This document shows, piece by piece, positions 22,323-32,745 of a DNA stretch of 64,000 nucleotides (within the stretch, counting starts at the first letter, position 1; each line of letters starts with the position of its first letter). A model generated the notes under the pieces. That model saw nothing but the letters and a program-made list of their open reading frames with translations, was not told where the DNA came from and did no database searches. A program made the position numbers and the translations under genes. The stretch covers positions 33,927,362 to 33,991,361 of the forward strand of contig OY743170.1 of assembly GCA_963555705.1 (NCBI GenBank), in the 5' to 3' direction. The stretch is from Ligustrum vulgare (taxonomy: Eukaryota; Streptophyta; Magnoliopsida; Lamiales; Oleaceae).

Positions 22323-22985
22323 GTACTCTGTACAATCTTTCTTCAAATGTCCTAATTTCTGGCAAAAGAAACAACCTTCAATATCTTTATGTGGTTTCTT
22401 TTATTCTGAACCCTTGTAACTTTATGTTCTTTATTTGTTTTCTTGTTCTTATCTTTAGAGATATTTTCCATGTCAACACTTTTAGTTCAGTTCTGTCCTA
22501 CTTCAACTTTTTTTCCTCTTGCACACAAAATAGAATAAGCTCGTTTAGAGTCAATTTCTCCCTTTGACAATTACAACTAACCTTAAATTGACTAAATTGT
22601 GCAAGAAGCTTGCAAACTATGAAATGAGCTCATTGAGAGTCCATTTCTCCTTTGACAGTTATAACTGGCCTAAAATTGACTGAATCGTGCAGGAACCGAT
22701 ATCAATACCAAATGCACGAGCAAGTTATAAAACAAGTCGAGTTTTAGTACCTTAAGTTTTGAAGCAGTGTGAGACATCTACATGATGTACTCCCTTATGT
22801 TCACATTGCCTTTATACTTTATTGAAATCAAACTTTGCATAAGCATGCTTGTTTCAGCCTTATCATTTTTCGCAAAACGTTTCTTAATTTCGAGAAGGAA
22901 TTCCTTGGCAGTGTTTACCCCCTCAGATACTGTGCCTCTAAAGGCTTCTGGAATACCGCACTTAATGATCATTAGACTCATGTGA
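22323..22985 (-). pseudogene. Copia gag with zinc knuckle
   Basis: The N-terminal part (22985-22778) reads GIPEAFRGTVSEGVNTAKEF and ETSMLMQSLISIKYKGNVNI, the gag (UBN2) motifs of copia elements. The knuckle near 22323-22380 reads CFFCQKLGHLKKDC, a perfect CX2CX4HX4C. Just after the knuckle the sequence passes directly into the integrase C-terminal motif VPTKAAAKT. Protease and the integrase core are therefore missing, an internal deletion older than or independent of the nested insertions. Confidence 0.85.
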
Positions 22986-23326
22986 CTTGAGCAATCTTAC
23001 TTCTCAAAGTTCCTCCTTTGATTACATGAACTTTCATCCATTAGAGGAGCAAGTTGCTCAATCCTTAGTGTAAGGTCTAGATCCGTGCAGCCAAGAACAA
23101 TATGATAGGTCCTTGAAGTTTGTCCCATAAGCAAAGAGATTAAATTTAAGCTATCAGAGATACTAGTTGCAGAACTTGAAACCGAATAGAGAACACTTCA
23201 ACAAAATAGCTCATATAAGTACCTTATTATGCAAATCATAATTTCAAATGGTAGGGCCCATCACAAGATACCTAGCACAACATCAATATTTAGTCTTTGG
23301 GAAGAAATATTGACTTGTAAGTACTT

Positions 23327-23710
23327 TTGGTGTAGTGATCAAACACTAATAATAAGATATGTCAACCAATAAATCTTTCTTTGAACCGATTTATTGATCA
23401 CACGTTAAGCCAAATAACCGTCACGTGTTTATCACCACAAGTTCATGTGAAATTTGAGTCAAACATTGATTTTCCTTTGGGCCGATCAATATCCGCATAA
23501 ACAACAGACAAACACCTAATTTCTCTTAGTGTAGTGATAAAATATTGGCAATAAGACATGTCAACCAATAAACCTTTCTTTGGACCCATTTATTGATCAC
23601 ACGTTAAACCAAATAATTGACACGTGTTCATCACCACATGTGCATGTAAAATTTGAGCCAAACATTGACCTTCAATTGGATCAATCAACATCCGCATGAA
23701 TAACATGCAC
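23327..23710. repeat. Tandem duplication of about 200 bp
   Basis: Both copies contain gtgtagtgat, tatgtcaaccaataaa, tttattgatcacacgttaa and atcaccacaagttcatgtg-like text. Copy one starts near 23327 and copy two near 23526. Confidence 0.85.
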
Positions 23711-23864
23711 ATAAATACCTTCTAATATTCTAAGTTAATTAATATCCACAAGAGAGGTTGCTTTGGCAACATGTTGCTTCAACTAACTTACTTTCGAATA
23801 TTATATTATATCTCTTAAAAGAGTCCATAGTACAAAAATTTGAAATTGAAATCCACTGATTTGC

Positions 23865-23869
<5 letters not shown>

Positions 23870-23921
<52 letters not shown>
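23870..23921. repeat. (GT)n microsatellite
   Basis: 52 bp of uninterrupted GT, followed by gactttagg. Confidence 0.98.
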
Positions 23922-23922
<1 letters not shown>

Positions 23923-24360
23923 CTTTAGGATTTGAATTATCAAATTCAAAACTTTAGAATAAAGCAATCCTTAAGTTGGGATGGTCAAATTGTAATATTC
24001 TTAAACTTTTGGTGGGCAATTATGAAAAATTTTAATCTTGAAGGACATAACTGCAATTTTTTCAAAACCTTATTGGCCAATTTAGAAGAATTCCAAACTT
24101 TAGGTCCCAAATTGAAAGAATATCAAACTTTGGGGTCCAAAATAGAGAATTTTGAAACATAAGGACTAAATTAGAAATTTTTCAAACTTTAGGGGAAATT
24201 TAGAAAATCTTCAAACATTAGAGATTGAATTATAAAATTCTCAACTTTAGAAAGTCCCAACTTTAATAATTAATAACTTTAGGGGCTGATATTATAAAAT
24301 TCAGAACTTTAATGGTCAAATTAAACAATTTTATAAATTTAGGGTTTAAACCTTTTTCAA
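23922..24360. repeat. Degenerate minisatellite with an actttagg core
   Basis: More than ten loose copies of a unit of about 30-40 bp containing caaactttaggg and aaattgaaaatttt. Similar degenerate arrays are common in untranslated parts of plant retroelements. Confidence 0.7.
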
Positions 24361-24890
24361 AACAAATAGGGAGGACTGGAAGTGCAATTAAGCATAAATA
24401 TCCAAAATTGCACAACACCCCCGAAGACTTCAAATTTTCTACAGAAGTCCCTGCCCCCCCCCCCCCCCAAAAAAAAGAATAGCAGTGACTAGTGTCTCGA
24501 AACCCTAGCCTCACCACCTACGCCGCTAACCCTAAAATTGAAGGGGTTGGCCCCCGACTACACCAGCATGGACGCTGCGATTGCCGCATGAGGGGCTTCT
24601 TGCAGTCTCCGACTGCACCTGCAGTGCCAGTAGCGACTGTTGCCCCCGGCCTCATTACAAGAAGATTCACATGTTGCGATGTTCAACAACCCAAGTTCTA
24701 TGTAGATTCTTAAACGTATAGTATGATCACCATATTCAAACCCAAATCACACAAGTTGAAAACTCGATTCAGTATTTCAACAACCAAAATCAGATTCAAA
24801 ACCCAATTCAACAATCAAAATTCAAATCCACGAAAATTTTTGACCGATCCATATTTTAATCCAATACCAAATCTGAAAATCCATACATAA

Positions 24891-25942
24891 TCTTACTATA
24901 TATAAAAGATTTGAATGTGCAATTGGCACTATTCATCCAATTAAAAACTATATGCGGGCAACAATTAAATGCACTATGATTCATCCAATTGCAATTAAAC
25001 ATTATTCTTCCAATTTAGGCACAATTGCAATTAAACACTAGTAATCTAATTTAGATACTATTCATCAAATTAAACACTACGCGAGCAACAATTGGATGCA
25101 CTATTCATCCAATTAAACACTATGCTGGCAAATTACCCGAATTTCTCATCAATTTAGGCATTATTCATCCAATTAAATACTATGCGAGCAACAATTGGAT
25201 GCACTATTCATCCAATTAAACATTATATGGTCAAATTGTCCGGATTTTTCATCAATTTAGGCATTATTCATCCAATTAAAGTTAGACACTATTCATCCAA
25301 TTAAACGTTATGTGGGCAACAATTGGATTTAATGCACTATTCAGCCACCTGTCCAAAGATTACCCTGGATATCTTTATGGAGACCTTCTCACATTCCTAT
25401 TTTTACCGTTTTGTTGTACTTTTTTTTCTCTCTCGTTAAGTTAATTAAGAGAGTTCAAATAAAGTCGTAATAGCAATATCTTAATATTGATGTGAAATTT
25501 TTGCACAATACTTTGTTACATTATTTTTGAATTACTAAATTGTAGCAAAAAATTTAGTCATTTAAAATGACCCATTAAAAATGTATTTCATCTTTCATTA
25601 ATCTTTTCTTTCGGTTTCTTTTATGGTTTGTCCCAAATTTTAGGTTACTTTCCTTATTGAGATTATATTAATGTCTTAATTTTTTAATAGATCCCTATTT
25701 AATATGCATTGTTATCAACACATATGAACTACTTATTATTTTATGTAAGGGTATATTACGTAAAATATAAGCAAATTCATAGTTCCAACATTTAATAATT
25801 ATGTTTTCTTAATCCATGAAAAAATAGAAATGAGTCTATCTTTATATGAGACAGGAAAAGTATCAACTAAGAAATCATTATTCCAAAGTACTCTGATAGG
25901 AAAATACTGGCAATATGTGTGCAACGCACGTACCAAAACTAA
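24891..25942 (+). mobile_element. Short non-autonomous Helitron
   Basis: 5' end TCTTACTATATATAAAAG directly after an A. The 3' end has a hairpin GTGTGCAACGCAC (25917-25929), about ten bases, then CTAA followed by T, so the element sits between A and T as Helitrons do. There are no terminal inverted repeats and no target duplication. No Rep/helicase coding. The left half holds repeated units with attcatccaattaaacacta and gggcaacaattgga-like text. It lies inside the outer copia 5' UTR. Confidence 0.8.
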
Positions 25943-26268
25943 TATACATACAAGAACTCTCACATACAAAAACGGAATCGAGAAGTTTCATAACCTTATC
26001 AACAGATTCAACAAGTAATCGAAATCATATATCCATATCGAAAAATCAAAAATCGGATTTCTGAATCTGAATCCCAAAATCAAATATATTCAATTTTCGA
26101 AATCAGAATTTCGCAAATACATATACACAGAAACGTTCGATTTGGTTGAAACTCAAACTCATATATCCAGAATTACATATAAAGGCAGTAGACATTTTAC
26201 AGATTTTCCAAATCCAAATTCGTATCGTATTATTAAACACAAATCTAATAATTCAACTTGATGATTGA

Positions 26269-26279
26269 CTCTGATACCA
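26269..26279 (-). other. Primer-binding site of the outer copia element
   Basis: Minus strand TGGTATCAGAG, two bases from the LTR end: the initiator-Met tRNA complement. Confidence 0.9.
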
Positions 26280-26281
26280 CT

Positions 26282-26720
26282 TGTTAGAAAATTCATTAAA
26301 GATAATTGTTTATCTATAACCAAAAATCATCATGCCGAATTATCAAGAATCAAATAACTGAAGCGGAAGCGTACCTTAATCAGACATGATTCACGATGAA
26401 AGATTATGACGGTTGGATCTTCCAAATCAACACGTAGCCCTTATCTCCCTCTGATGATGGAATGTCGGAATAGAATGAACAGTATGTACGATTCAAGGAC
26501 CATAACCGACTTTATAAACTGAATTGTCTGTTAACCTAATTCGACACATCATAAAATTAGGGATAATGACCTGATATCTACACATTAATTAGATGAATAA
26601 AAGCTCAATATACAAAATTCTTATTAGATCACTTTAAATGGGCTTAATCAAATTTGATAGTCTTTGATTCAATACATAATATTTCACATATAAGTCCACA
26701 TGATTGATTAAAACCTTATG
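26282..26720 (-). repeat. 5' LTR of the outer copia element
   Basis: Starts tgttagaaaattc on the plus strand and ends ccttatg before the duplication tagaa. It is 439 bp, shorter than its partner because of an internal deletion near 26580. Confidence 0.88.
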
Positions 26721-26725
26721 TAGAA

Positions 26726-27592
26726 GTAATTATTTCTTGCCAAAAGTAGAAGCAAAGTGAAACACTATAAATAGAACAAAAAGATACATGCCTAGAAAGA
26801 GAACAATTGAGGCACTACCAAATCTACATCATTCTCTTCCAGAGCAAGTATTGTCATTTCAATATGCTCAATCAGCTCTTGTTCAATGCATTAACCTCTT
26901 TCATTTTCCCCATAAGTGAACCGCGCTCACGACTTATCTTCCAGGCATGTATAGGATCATTTCATAGGTTGGCTTACTTAGCTGATTGGATAATATCTCA
27001 AACTTAGGTACAAAACTTTTCCGCTGCCACCAAATAATTAAGGATAAATTTTAATTGTTATCAGTAACACCACAATAAGATAATAATATACTCATAATAG
27101 TTTAAAATCATTCGCGTGTCTTGGCATTTTCTCTCAAAACAATGATATTCACTATTCTGCCACATTAATTGAACAAATAATAGAAAGTTCAATCTCAAAT
27201 ATACAGTTATATTTTAAATCCAAATCCACCCCTAGAATTTGAACAATGAACTTTGCTTGATTCTTTTTGCAATTACTGCATTTGAAACGTCCAATTTGGC
27301 AAGTAACCAAAACACATAGCAAATTATTGCATTTGAAACTTTCAGACAATTAATTGGGCAATTAATCTAAACATAAAAATTAGTATCAGTGTCAATGAAC
27401 CTAGTCTCATTCAGATTAAGAGAAAATGATAAACTAAATAACATATGGAAACGTCTCGCAATTACTTAAAAATAATCAAACTGTGATTATTTAAAATTTA
27501 ATAAAATAAGGAGCACAAAATTCTAAACAAAAAACAGAAACTTTCAACTTAAATTAACAAGTTTGCAACTGAATAATAATAAAAATATGAAT
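26726..27592. other. Non-coding spacer
   Basis: AT-rich. No ORF, terminal repeat or RNA gene recognised. Confidence 0.4.
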
Positions 27593-27850
27593 TGCCCCCG
27601 GGGCAAAGCTCAACTGGTAAAGGCGGAGAAGGGACATAATGTCAATTTTGCTGACAATCCATAAGGTGGGGGAGTTCGAGTCCTGGCGACAACGCTTTAG
27701 ACTTGACTTCCTTGTGAATTTGATTAATGGTCAAACTCTCAGTCCCTGGTCAGTTGATATATATCCTGCGATTTACATCCTCCATTAAGGTTTGGACAGG
27801 ACAGGGCAAGTTGGAGGAGGCCCTCAAGGTGAGGGCTTCACCTTTTTTTT
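27593..27850 (+). mobile_element. tRNA-derived SINE
   Basis: An RNA polymerase III type promoter is visible: box A gcaaagctcaactgg at 27603-27617 and box B gagttcgagtcc at 27672-27683. A tRNA-unrelated body follows and the element ends in a T run (27843-27850), as in AU-type plant SINEs. It is about 258 bp. Flanking duplications are not clear (a possible tgaatt on both sides). Confidence 0.7.
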
Positions 27851-28191
27851 CTAAAAAAAACTTTGAATTTGTTGTACCTCAGGCATTTCTTGATAAGATA
27901 AATTGACTAAGAGATGGCAGAGGCATGGCTCTTCCAGTCACTCTCATTCTCATCATATATGGTCCAACTATTAGTAATAATTAGATTATACTCTACACCG
28001 TGAGCCCATCAGATGCGGATTTCTCTGCTGCATCATGCAAACTCAATAAACGCTCAGTAATCTCTATGGTAGCTTACAAATTATCCAACATTGATACTTT
28101 CCTAAGATTAATCAAATTTGATACACAATTTAGATAAAATTGCTTCTCATTCAATACTCCATTTGAATTATAAGTCATGATATTTTCTTCC

Positions 28192-28665
28192 TAGGGTCCG
28201 TTTGATTGAAAAGATGAAAAATGAGTAGAAGGAAAATAATTTTCGTAATAAGTGGAAATGTTTGATTGGATTAATTTTTTAGGTGAAAATAGTTAGAAAA
28301 TTTCTAATTTTTTTTTTTTTATTAACATTATTTTTCATGACAAACAAAGAAAAATTTAGCTATTTTAATAAAAAAAATTATTTTCACACATTTGTTTTTA
28401 ATAATAGTAATTTCTGGAAAAAAAATATGTCAATTAACAACAACAAAAATGTAAAAAACGTGACAGAAGAATTTTCCAGCTAGACTTGAAAACAAAAAAA
28501 AACATGTAATTGCTAGGAAAACATTTGCCTCAAAAACCAAGCAAATGATATCAACTTGAAAAATATTTTCCAAGTAAAATTTAGGCAATCAAACATGACA
28601 AAGTTAAAAAATACCATGACATTTGCATTTTCTAGGGAAAATTAGTGCCTACCAAACATGCCCTT
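28192..28665. mobile_element. MITE-like foldback, hAT style
   Basis: Left end tagggtccgtttgattg and right end (reverse complement) taagggcatgtttggtag form imperfect inverted repeats. Flanks tttcttcc and tttctttt may be a worn 8-bp duplication. No coding capacity. Confidence 0.45.
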
Positions 28666-28746
28666 ATTTCTTTTAATTTTTCTTTGTATATGGAAATTGA
28701 AAAGTATTCCCAGAAAATAAACTACCTAGATACTATTATTGGGCTG

Positions 28747-29632
28747 CCTAAGGAGCTTAGCCCATGTTCTCTTTACTGTTTTGATGTCGTTTTCTGTTTT
28801 TATTTTCGAAAACGCTAAAAACGTGTTCTCTTTACCATTTTCGAAAACACATTTTGGAAAAAAAAAAAAAAAAATTGTACACAAAATGGAAAACGCCCGA
28901 AACATCGTTTTGGGCGTTTTGTGTGTATTTCGACAAAAAATGTCCAAAACGCTGAAAACGCGTTTTGGGAAATTTTAATTTTTTTTTTTAAATAGAATTA
29001 TCTTAACTTAGAACTAAGTTTAATATAAAGTTTTTATTTTTTTATTTTTTTATTATTATTTTTAGAATTATCCTAACTTGGAACTAAGCCTCTAAATAAA
29101 GAATTTTTTTTTTTTTTTTTTGAGAATTATCCTAACTTGAAACTTAGTTTAAATAAAGTTTTATTAAATTCAATATCAACATTACAAAAAAAAAATTAAA
29201 TGAGAATTCTTGTTGTTATATTTCAAAAAATGTAATGATAAATAGACTCTGGTGGTTTTGAAAGAATTTGCATTTTCTGAATTTTAATAGAAGTAGAGCT
29301 TTCTCAAGTCCCGAACCTGACCAAGCTGTGTTAATATAGACTCTTAATGCTCACATTAGTGTGTTGCATGTAACCATATTTTTAGTGTATTGTGAAAGGA
29401 AATTTGAGTTGGGGTTAGTAGTATTCTGCAAGCAAATTAATTAAAAATAGTTTAAATAGTGTTCTGCAAAATTTCAAACAGAACGTGTTTTCTAACTTTT
29501 CATTTTCAAAAACAGTTTTCAGAAATGACAAACCAAACGCGTTTTTAGCAAATTTGAAAACAAAAATGAAAACACAAAACATTTTCGAAAATGAAAATAC
29601 AAAATAAAATACAAACAGAACGCCACCTTAGA
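28747..29632. mobile_element. Possible foldback element with GTTTT/GAAAA-rich arms
   Basis: The left arm carries gttttctgtttttattttcgaaaacg-type text, and the right arm carries its approximate complement ending aacgccaccttag. Both outer ends read ctaag in inverted orientation. The interior is T/A-rich and non-coding. Confidence 0.35.
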
Positions 29633-30263
29633 TTCTGGGAACTGTTTGTCAATGCTTTACATATAAACTAATTCAATCAATCACAATAAAGTCTCTATGT
29701 ACCTAACCCATTTAAATGGGAAAAGACAAGAAATTTAATTTACACAATTTCTCATTTCACTTTTTAATCACACACATTTTCTCCTTTCAATTTTTAATCC
29801 CACATTTTACCTAGAAAATACAATAAATCAATAAAATAATTCTAATCCCCTCCCCATCCATCACCGAACAAAGAGATAGTTAAAGAGAAAATAAAGGATC
29901 ATACGTATAAATCTTTCTAATACCAAGTGAATTATACAAGCATGCGATTGCCTCTTATGCACATGTCTATCTTCTTACCATCAACCCTCCTAGAGAGTTC
30001 TTGAAACATATAGAGACTTCAAAAAAATAAAAAAAAAGGAAAGAAAAGAAAAGGAAAATATGCAGATTAGATTGATCGAAGAGAGATTAGGCTCTGAGTG
30101 CTAATTAGTATTTTGATTCATTAAGAAAACCCCAAAAGTAAAGATACGAGGAGCAAGCAAAGAAATAAAAATGATAAAAACTTGCTATTGATGATTACTC
30201 ACATTTTGGCGAGGCGAGAGAGCTTTAAATTAAGAAGACATGATAAAAGATAATACTGCACGT
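29633..30263. other. Non-coding spacer left of the endogenous virus
   Basis: AT-rich flank. Nothing recognised; in particular it does not match the LTR sequence found on the right side of the virus. Confidence 0.45.
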
Positions 30264-30999
30264 GGTGAAAGATCTCCCAGCCCTACAAATCCCTACGGAT
30301 GGAAAACGTGTCCTTCAAACAGATGCAAGTGATTGTTTTTGGGCAGCTGTCTTACTTGAAGAAAAATGAGGAAAAAGAAGAATCTGTGGATACAAAAGTG
30401 GATCATTCACTGAATCAGAAAAGCATTACCATTCCACTTTCAAAGAAATACTGGCGGTCAAAAGAGGAATTGAAAATTTCCAATTTCATCTTATTGGGCA
30501 CAAATTCTTAGTGGAAATGGATATGTCAGCTTTTCCAAAAATGCTTTCTTTTAAAAGGAAACAAATCCCAAACTCTCAACTACTCAGATGGGCAGAATGG
30601 TTCTCAAACTTTGAATTTGAAGTCAAACATATCAAAGGAAAACACAACCTCCTACCAGATCTCCTTTCCAGACCAAAAGTTTCCCTCATATTACCTCCAA
30701 AACCAATTCCAGTTATCTACATGATGGATTCAAATCAATTTCCCTTCAACAACTCTACTCCTTTTCCTCCTGAACTCTATGAACTCATAAGATCCAAAAC
30801 CCTCAAAACCAGATCACAAGAACTCATGTTAAAATACCAGTCCCTTGTTATAAGACAAACCGGAATTGAAACACTCGGTGGTCTAGGATCTCATCCAGAT
30901 TACTCTTTTTTCACCTTATTCCGTTTTGATCTCAGGCACCATGCAGTCAAATTTTCAAAAGAAACTCTTTGTTTTCTGTGGTACCTTTTAGAAAATTAG
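30264..30999 (+). pseudogene. Pararetrovirus RNase H, partial left copy
   Basis: Starts inside the RNase H domain at the integration edge. It matches 37423-38158 closely but has a TGA where the right copy has GGA, near 30369. From 30511 it is open and carries the C-terminal motif VKHIKGKHNLLPDLLSR. Truncated, so it cannot provide enzyme. Confidence 0.9.
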
Positions 31000-31062
31000 C
31001 AAATCGGGATTTTATTTGATGTTCAAAGTACCCTCGAGCTTTTCACCCGTTATCAAAATGAT

Positions 31063-32016
31063 TTGCGTTTTGACTATTTTGCAAAAAGGTTCTTTGAATG
31101 GTTTCACCCAATTTCACACTGGATTAAAATGTTCCAAGCCTTTTCTTTAAAATCTAAAGATCTCAAAACTTCTGCACGGAATGTTCATGTGATCTTAATT
31201 TTTCAAAGACAGGGTTATTTCACAGAATCCCAGGTCTATACTCATTTCAGCAGTGTCAAGGAATATGCAGTTCAGCCTTTCAATATGCATAAAGATTGGG
31301 AGCACTATCCAAAGGAATTTCGTAATTTCCAGAGACGCATGGCAGAAATCAATCAGACAATTCCACCACAAATATGGCCAGATTATTCAGATGATGCTCC
31401 ATGGGAAGCTTTGCCAATTGAGTATACCAGAAAGATCCAACAAGATATCCAAGCTTATCAGGATACTCATCTACAAAGATATCCTGATTCATATACCACA
31501 GATTATGATTACGCATTTGATATGCAATATGGACAGTTATACCAGGGAAGGCCAACGCAAAGTCTGGGTGATACATCAAGATATTCAGAAAAAACTCCAG
31601 AAGGACGCCAGCTAAGGAAAAAGCAAATGGAGATCACTGACAAATTACTCAACAGCTTGCATTACAGTATGAAAAAGGAAAAGGCATATAATGAAGGAAA
31701 AATTGGTCCCAGTGATACAAGGCTATCATACAAACAGCATTTGGAAAAAGAAAAAGGAAAAGCAAAAGCAGGAGAATCAAGCAAATCTAGCCAAGAAACT
31801 AGTCAAAACTCACAAGATCCATGGTCTCTAACGAATCTAACAAAATTAGTGGTAAATTCTGAATCACTAAAAATTTTGGAAATGGCAAAAGAATGGGACC
31901 ATAACAAACAAAATTGTCAAAATCATCATAACACTGGATGGTTAAATCAACATGGATTACCCTTACTACCAGGAGAATCACAGGAAGAAGACACAATGAA
32001 CCTGGACGAACCATGA
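31063..32016 (+). CDS. Pararetrovirus downstream ORF, left copy
   Basis: A 317-codon open frame nearly identical to 38222-39175. The product starts MRFDYFAKRFFEWFHPISHW and has a Tyr/Gln/Asp-rich middle and a Lys/Glu/Ser-rich C-terminal third (KQHLEKEKGKAKAGESSKSS). It resembles no enzyme I know. A reading frame of unknown function after RNase H is known in florendoviruses. The frame is open upstream to the stop at 30997, so the true start could be before 31063. Confidence 0.75.
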   Translation: MRFDYFAKRFFEWFHPISHWIKMFQAFSLKSKDLKTSARNVHVILIFQRQGYFTESQVYTHFSSVKEYAVQPFNMHKDWEHYPKEFRNFQRRMAEINQTIPPQIWPDYSDDAPWEALPIEYTRKIQQDIQAYQDTHLQRYPDSYTTDYDYAFDMQYGQLYQGRPTQSLGDTSRYSEKTPEGRQLRKKQMEITDKLLNSLHYSMKKEKAYNEGKIGPSDTRLSYKQHLEKEKGKAKAGESSKSSQETSQNSQDPWSLTNLTKLVVNSESLKILEMAKEWDHNKQNCQNHHNTGWLNQHGLPLLPGESQEEDTMNLDEP

Positions 32017-32170
32017 CAATATACCGTCTTTATTAAAGAAGGAATCTTTCCTTTTTTCTGTCAAGTGTCAGTCTGTAATAAAGGTTGTTTGTCCGTTTTG
32101 TATTATTTCTGATCTGAAATCTTGCTTTTCTAAAAGTAAGATTTTACTTTAAAAAAAAAAAAAAAATGAA

Positions 32171-32359
32171 TGACGCGTGTCTGTAATTATTTCCAGCATC
32201 TTTATTTCCAGCTAAGTTGATAAGGATTGCAAGTTTGTTTTGACGCGTGTCCTCCTTGTCGGCCACGCCTTTAGTCTGTTATGTCTTCTTCTGCCTCTTC
32301 CCCCTCTATAAAAGGGGAGCTCTTCTCCATTGTAATGGCATCGAGTCTTCAGCAATAAA
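32171..32359 (+). promoter_or_regulatory. Pararetrovirus promoter and RNA 3'-end signal, left copy
   Basis: Two direct repeats TGACGCGTGTC (32171-32181 and 32241-32251) containing the TGACG core known from as-1-type elements. TATAAAA box at 32307-32313 and AATAAA at 32354-32359. In this family transcription starts about 30 bases after TATA, and the polyadenylation signal just after the start is skipped on first passage. The leader then runs to the ORF at 32746. Confidence 0.8.
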
Positions 32360-32653
32360 TTTCAGAGTCTTTGTTAATAATCATGTTCTTCTAAAATCTT
32401 CCAGTTTTTCCTTAGTTTCCCAAAGTTCTAAGTAGCATAAGTAGGAATGATATGAAGTAAGATCATAGTAGTAGCTAGTATGCTCTGCAGTTGCACCTTC
32501 ATGGTGATCTTCTGCATCAGAAAACTCTACTGATCATTGATCCGTCCGGAGTTATGGTAACTTACAGCAAATCCAAAAGTCAGGCCCTTTGTTGAGACGT
32601 TTTGTGGGCTAGAATACCGTGATTTGTTTAAGGTATCATCACCCCGTCTATAA

Positions 32654-32669
32654 TGGTATCAGAGCCATG
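32654..32669 (+). other. Pararetrovirus primer-binding site
   Basis: TGGTATCAGAGCCATG, the complement of the initiator-Met tRNA 3' end, which primes minus-strand DNA and defines base 1 in caulimovirid numbering. Confidence 0.93.
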
Positions 32670-32745
32670 TTGTTCTCTTACTCATATCAGGATTATTTAT
32701 GTTACTTAGCAACCAGAAGAAATTAAGGAAGAACACTCTTCAGTC

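Larger units (their letters stand above)
22986..24890. other. Copia 5' untranslated region with simple repeats
   Basis: Between gag and the PBS side. No coding motif beyond the first gag codons. It contains the tandem duplication at 23327-23700, the GT run, a degenerate minisatellite and a C run at 24453-24468. A GC-richer patch at 24490-24720 has no recognised product. Confidence 0.5.
10031..26720 (-). mobile_element. Ty1/copia LTR retrotransposon hosting nested insertions
   Basis: LTR-like copies at 10031-10483 and 26282-26720 are flanked by the same 5-bp target duplication tagaa (10026-10030 and 26721-26725). The minus-strand PBS TGGTATCAGAG (initiator-Met tRNA type) abuts the right LTR, and the PPT CCAAGTGGGAGAT abuts the left one. 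The gene order on the minus strand (gag, zinc knuckle, integrase C-end, RT, RNase H) is copia. It is the oldest layer: an Athila-like element, a Helitron and organelle-like DNA lie within it. Confidence 0.9.

Noticed and set aside
28726..28978. Overlapping ORFs on both strands near 28.8 kb
   Set aside because: They arise from the foldback arms (complementary GTTTT/GAAAA text), which keep both strands open.
31253..31615. 120-codon plus-strand ORF (also at 38412-38774) and minus-strand partners
   Set aside because: Shadow frames inside the viral downstream ORF. They repeat only because the locus is duplicated.
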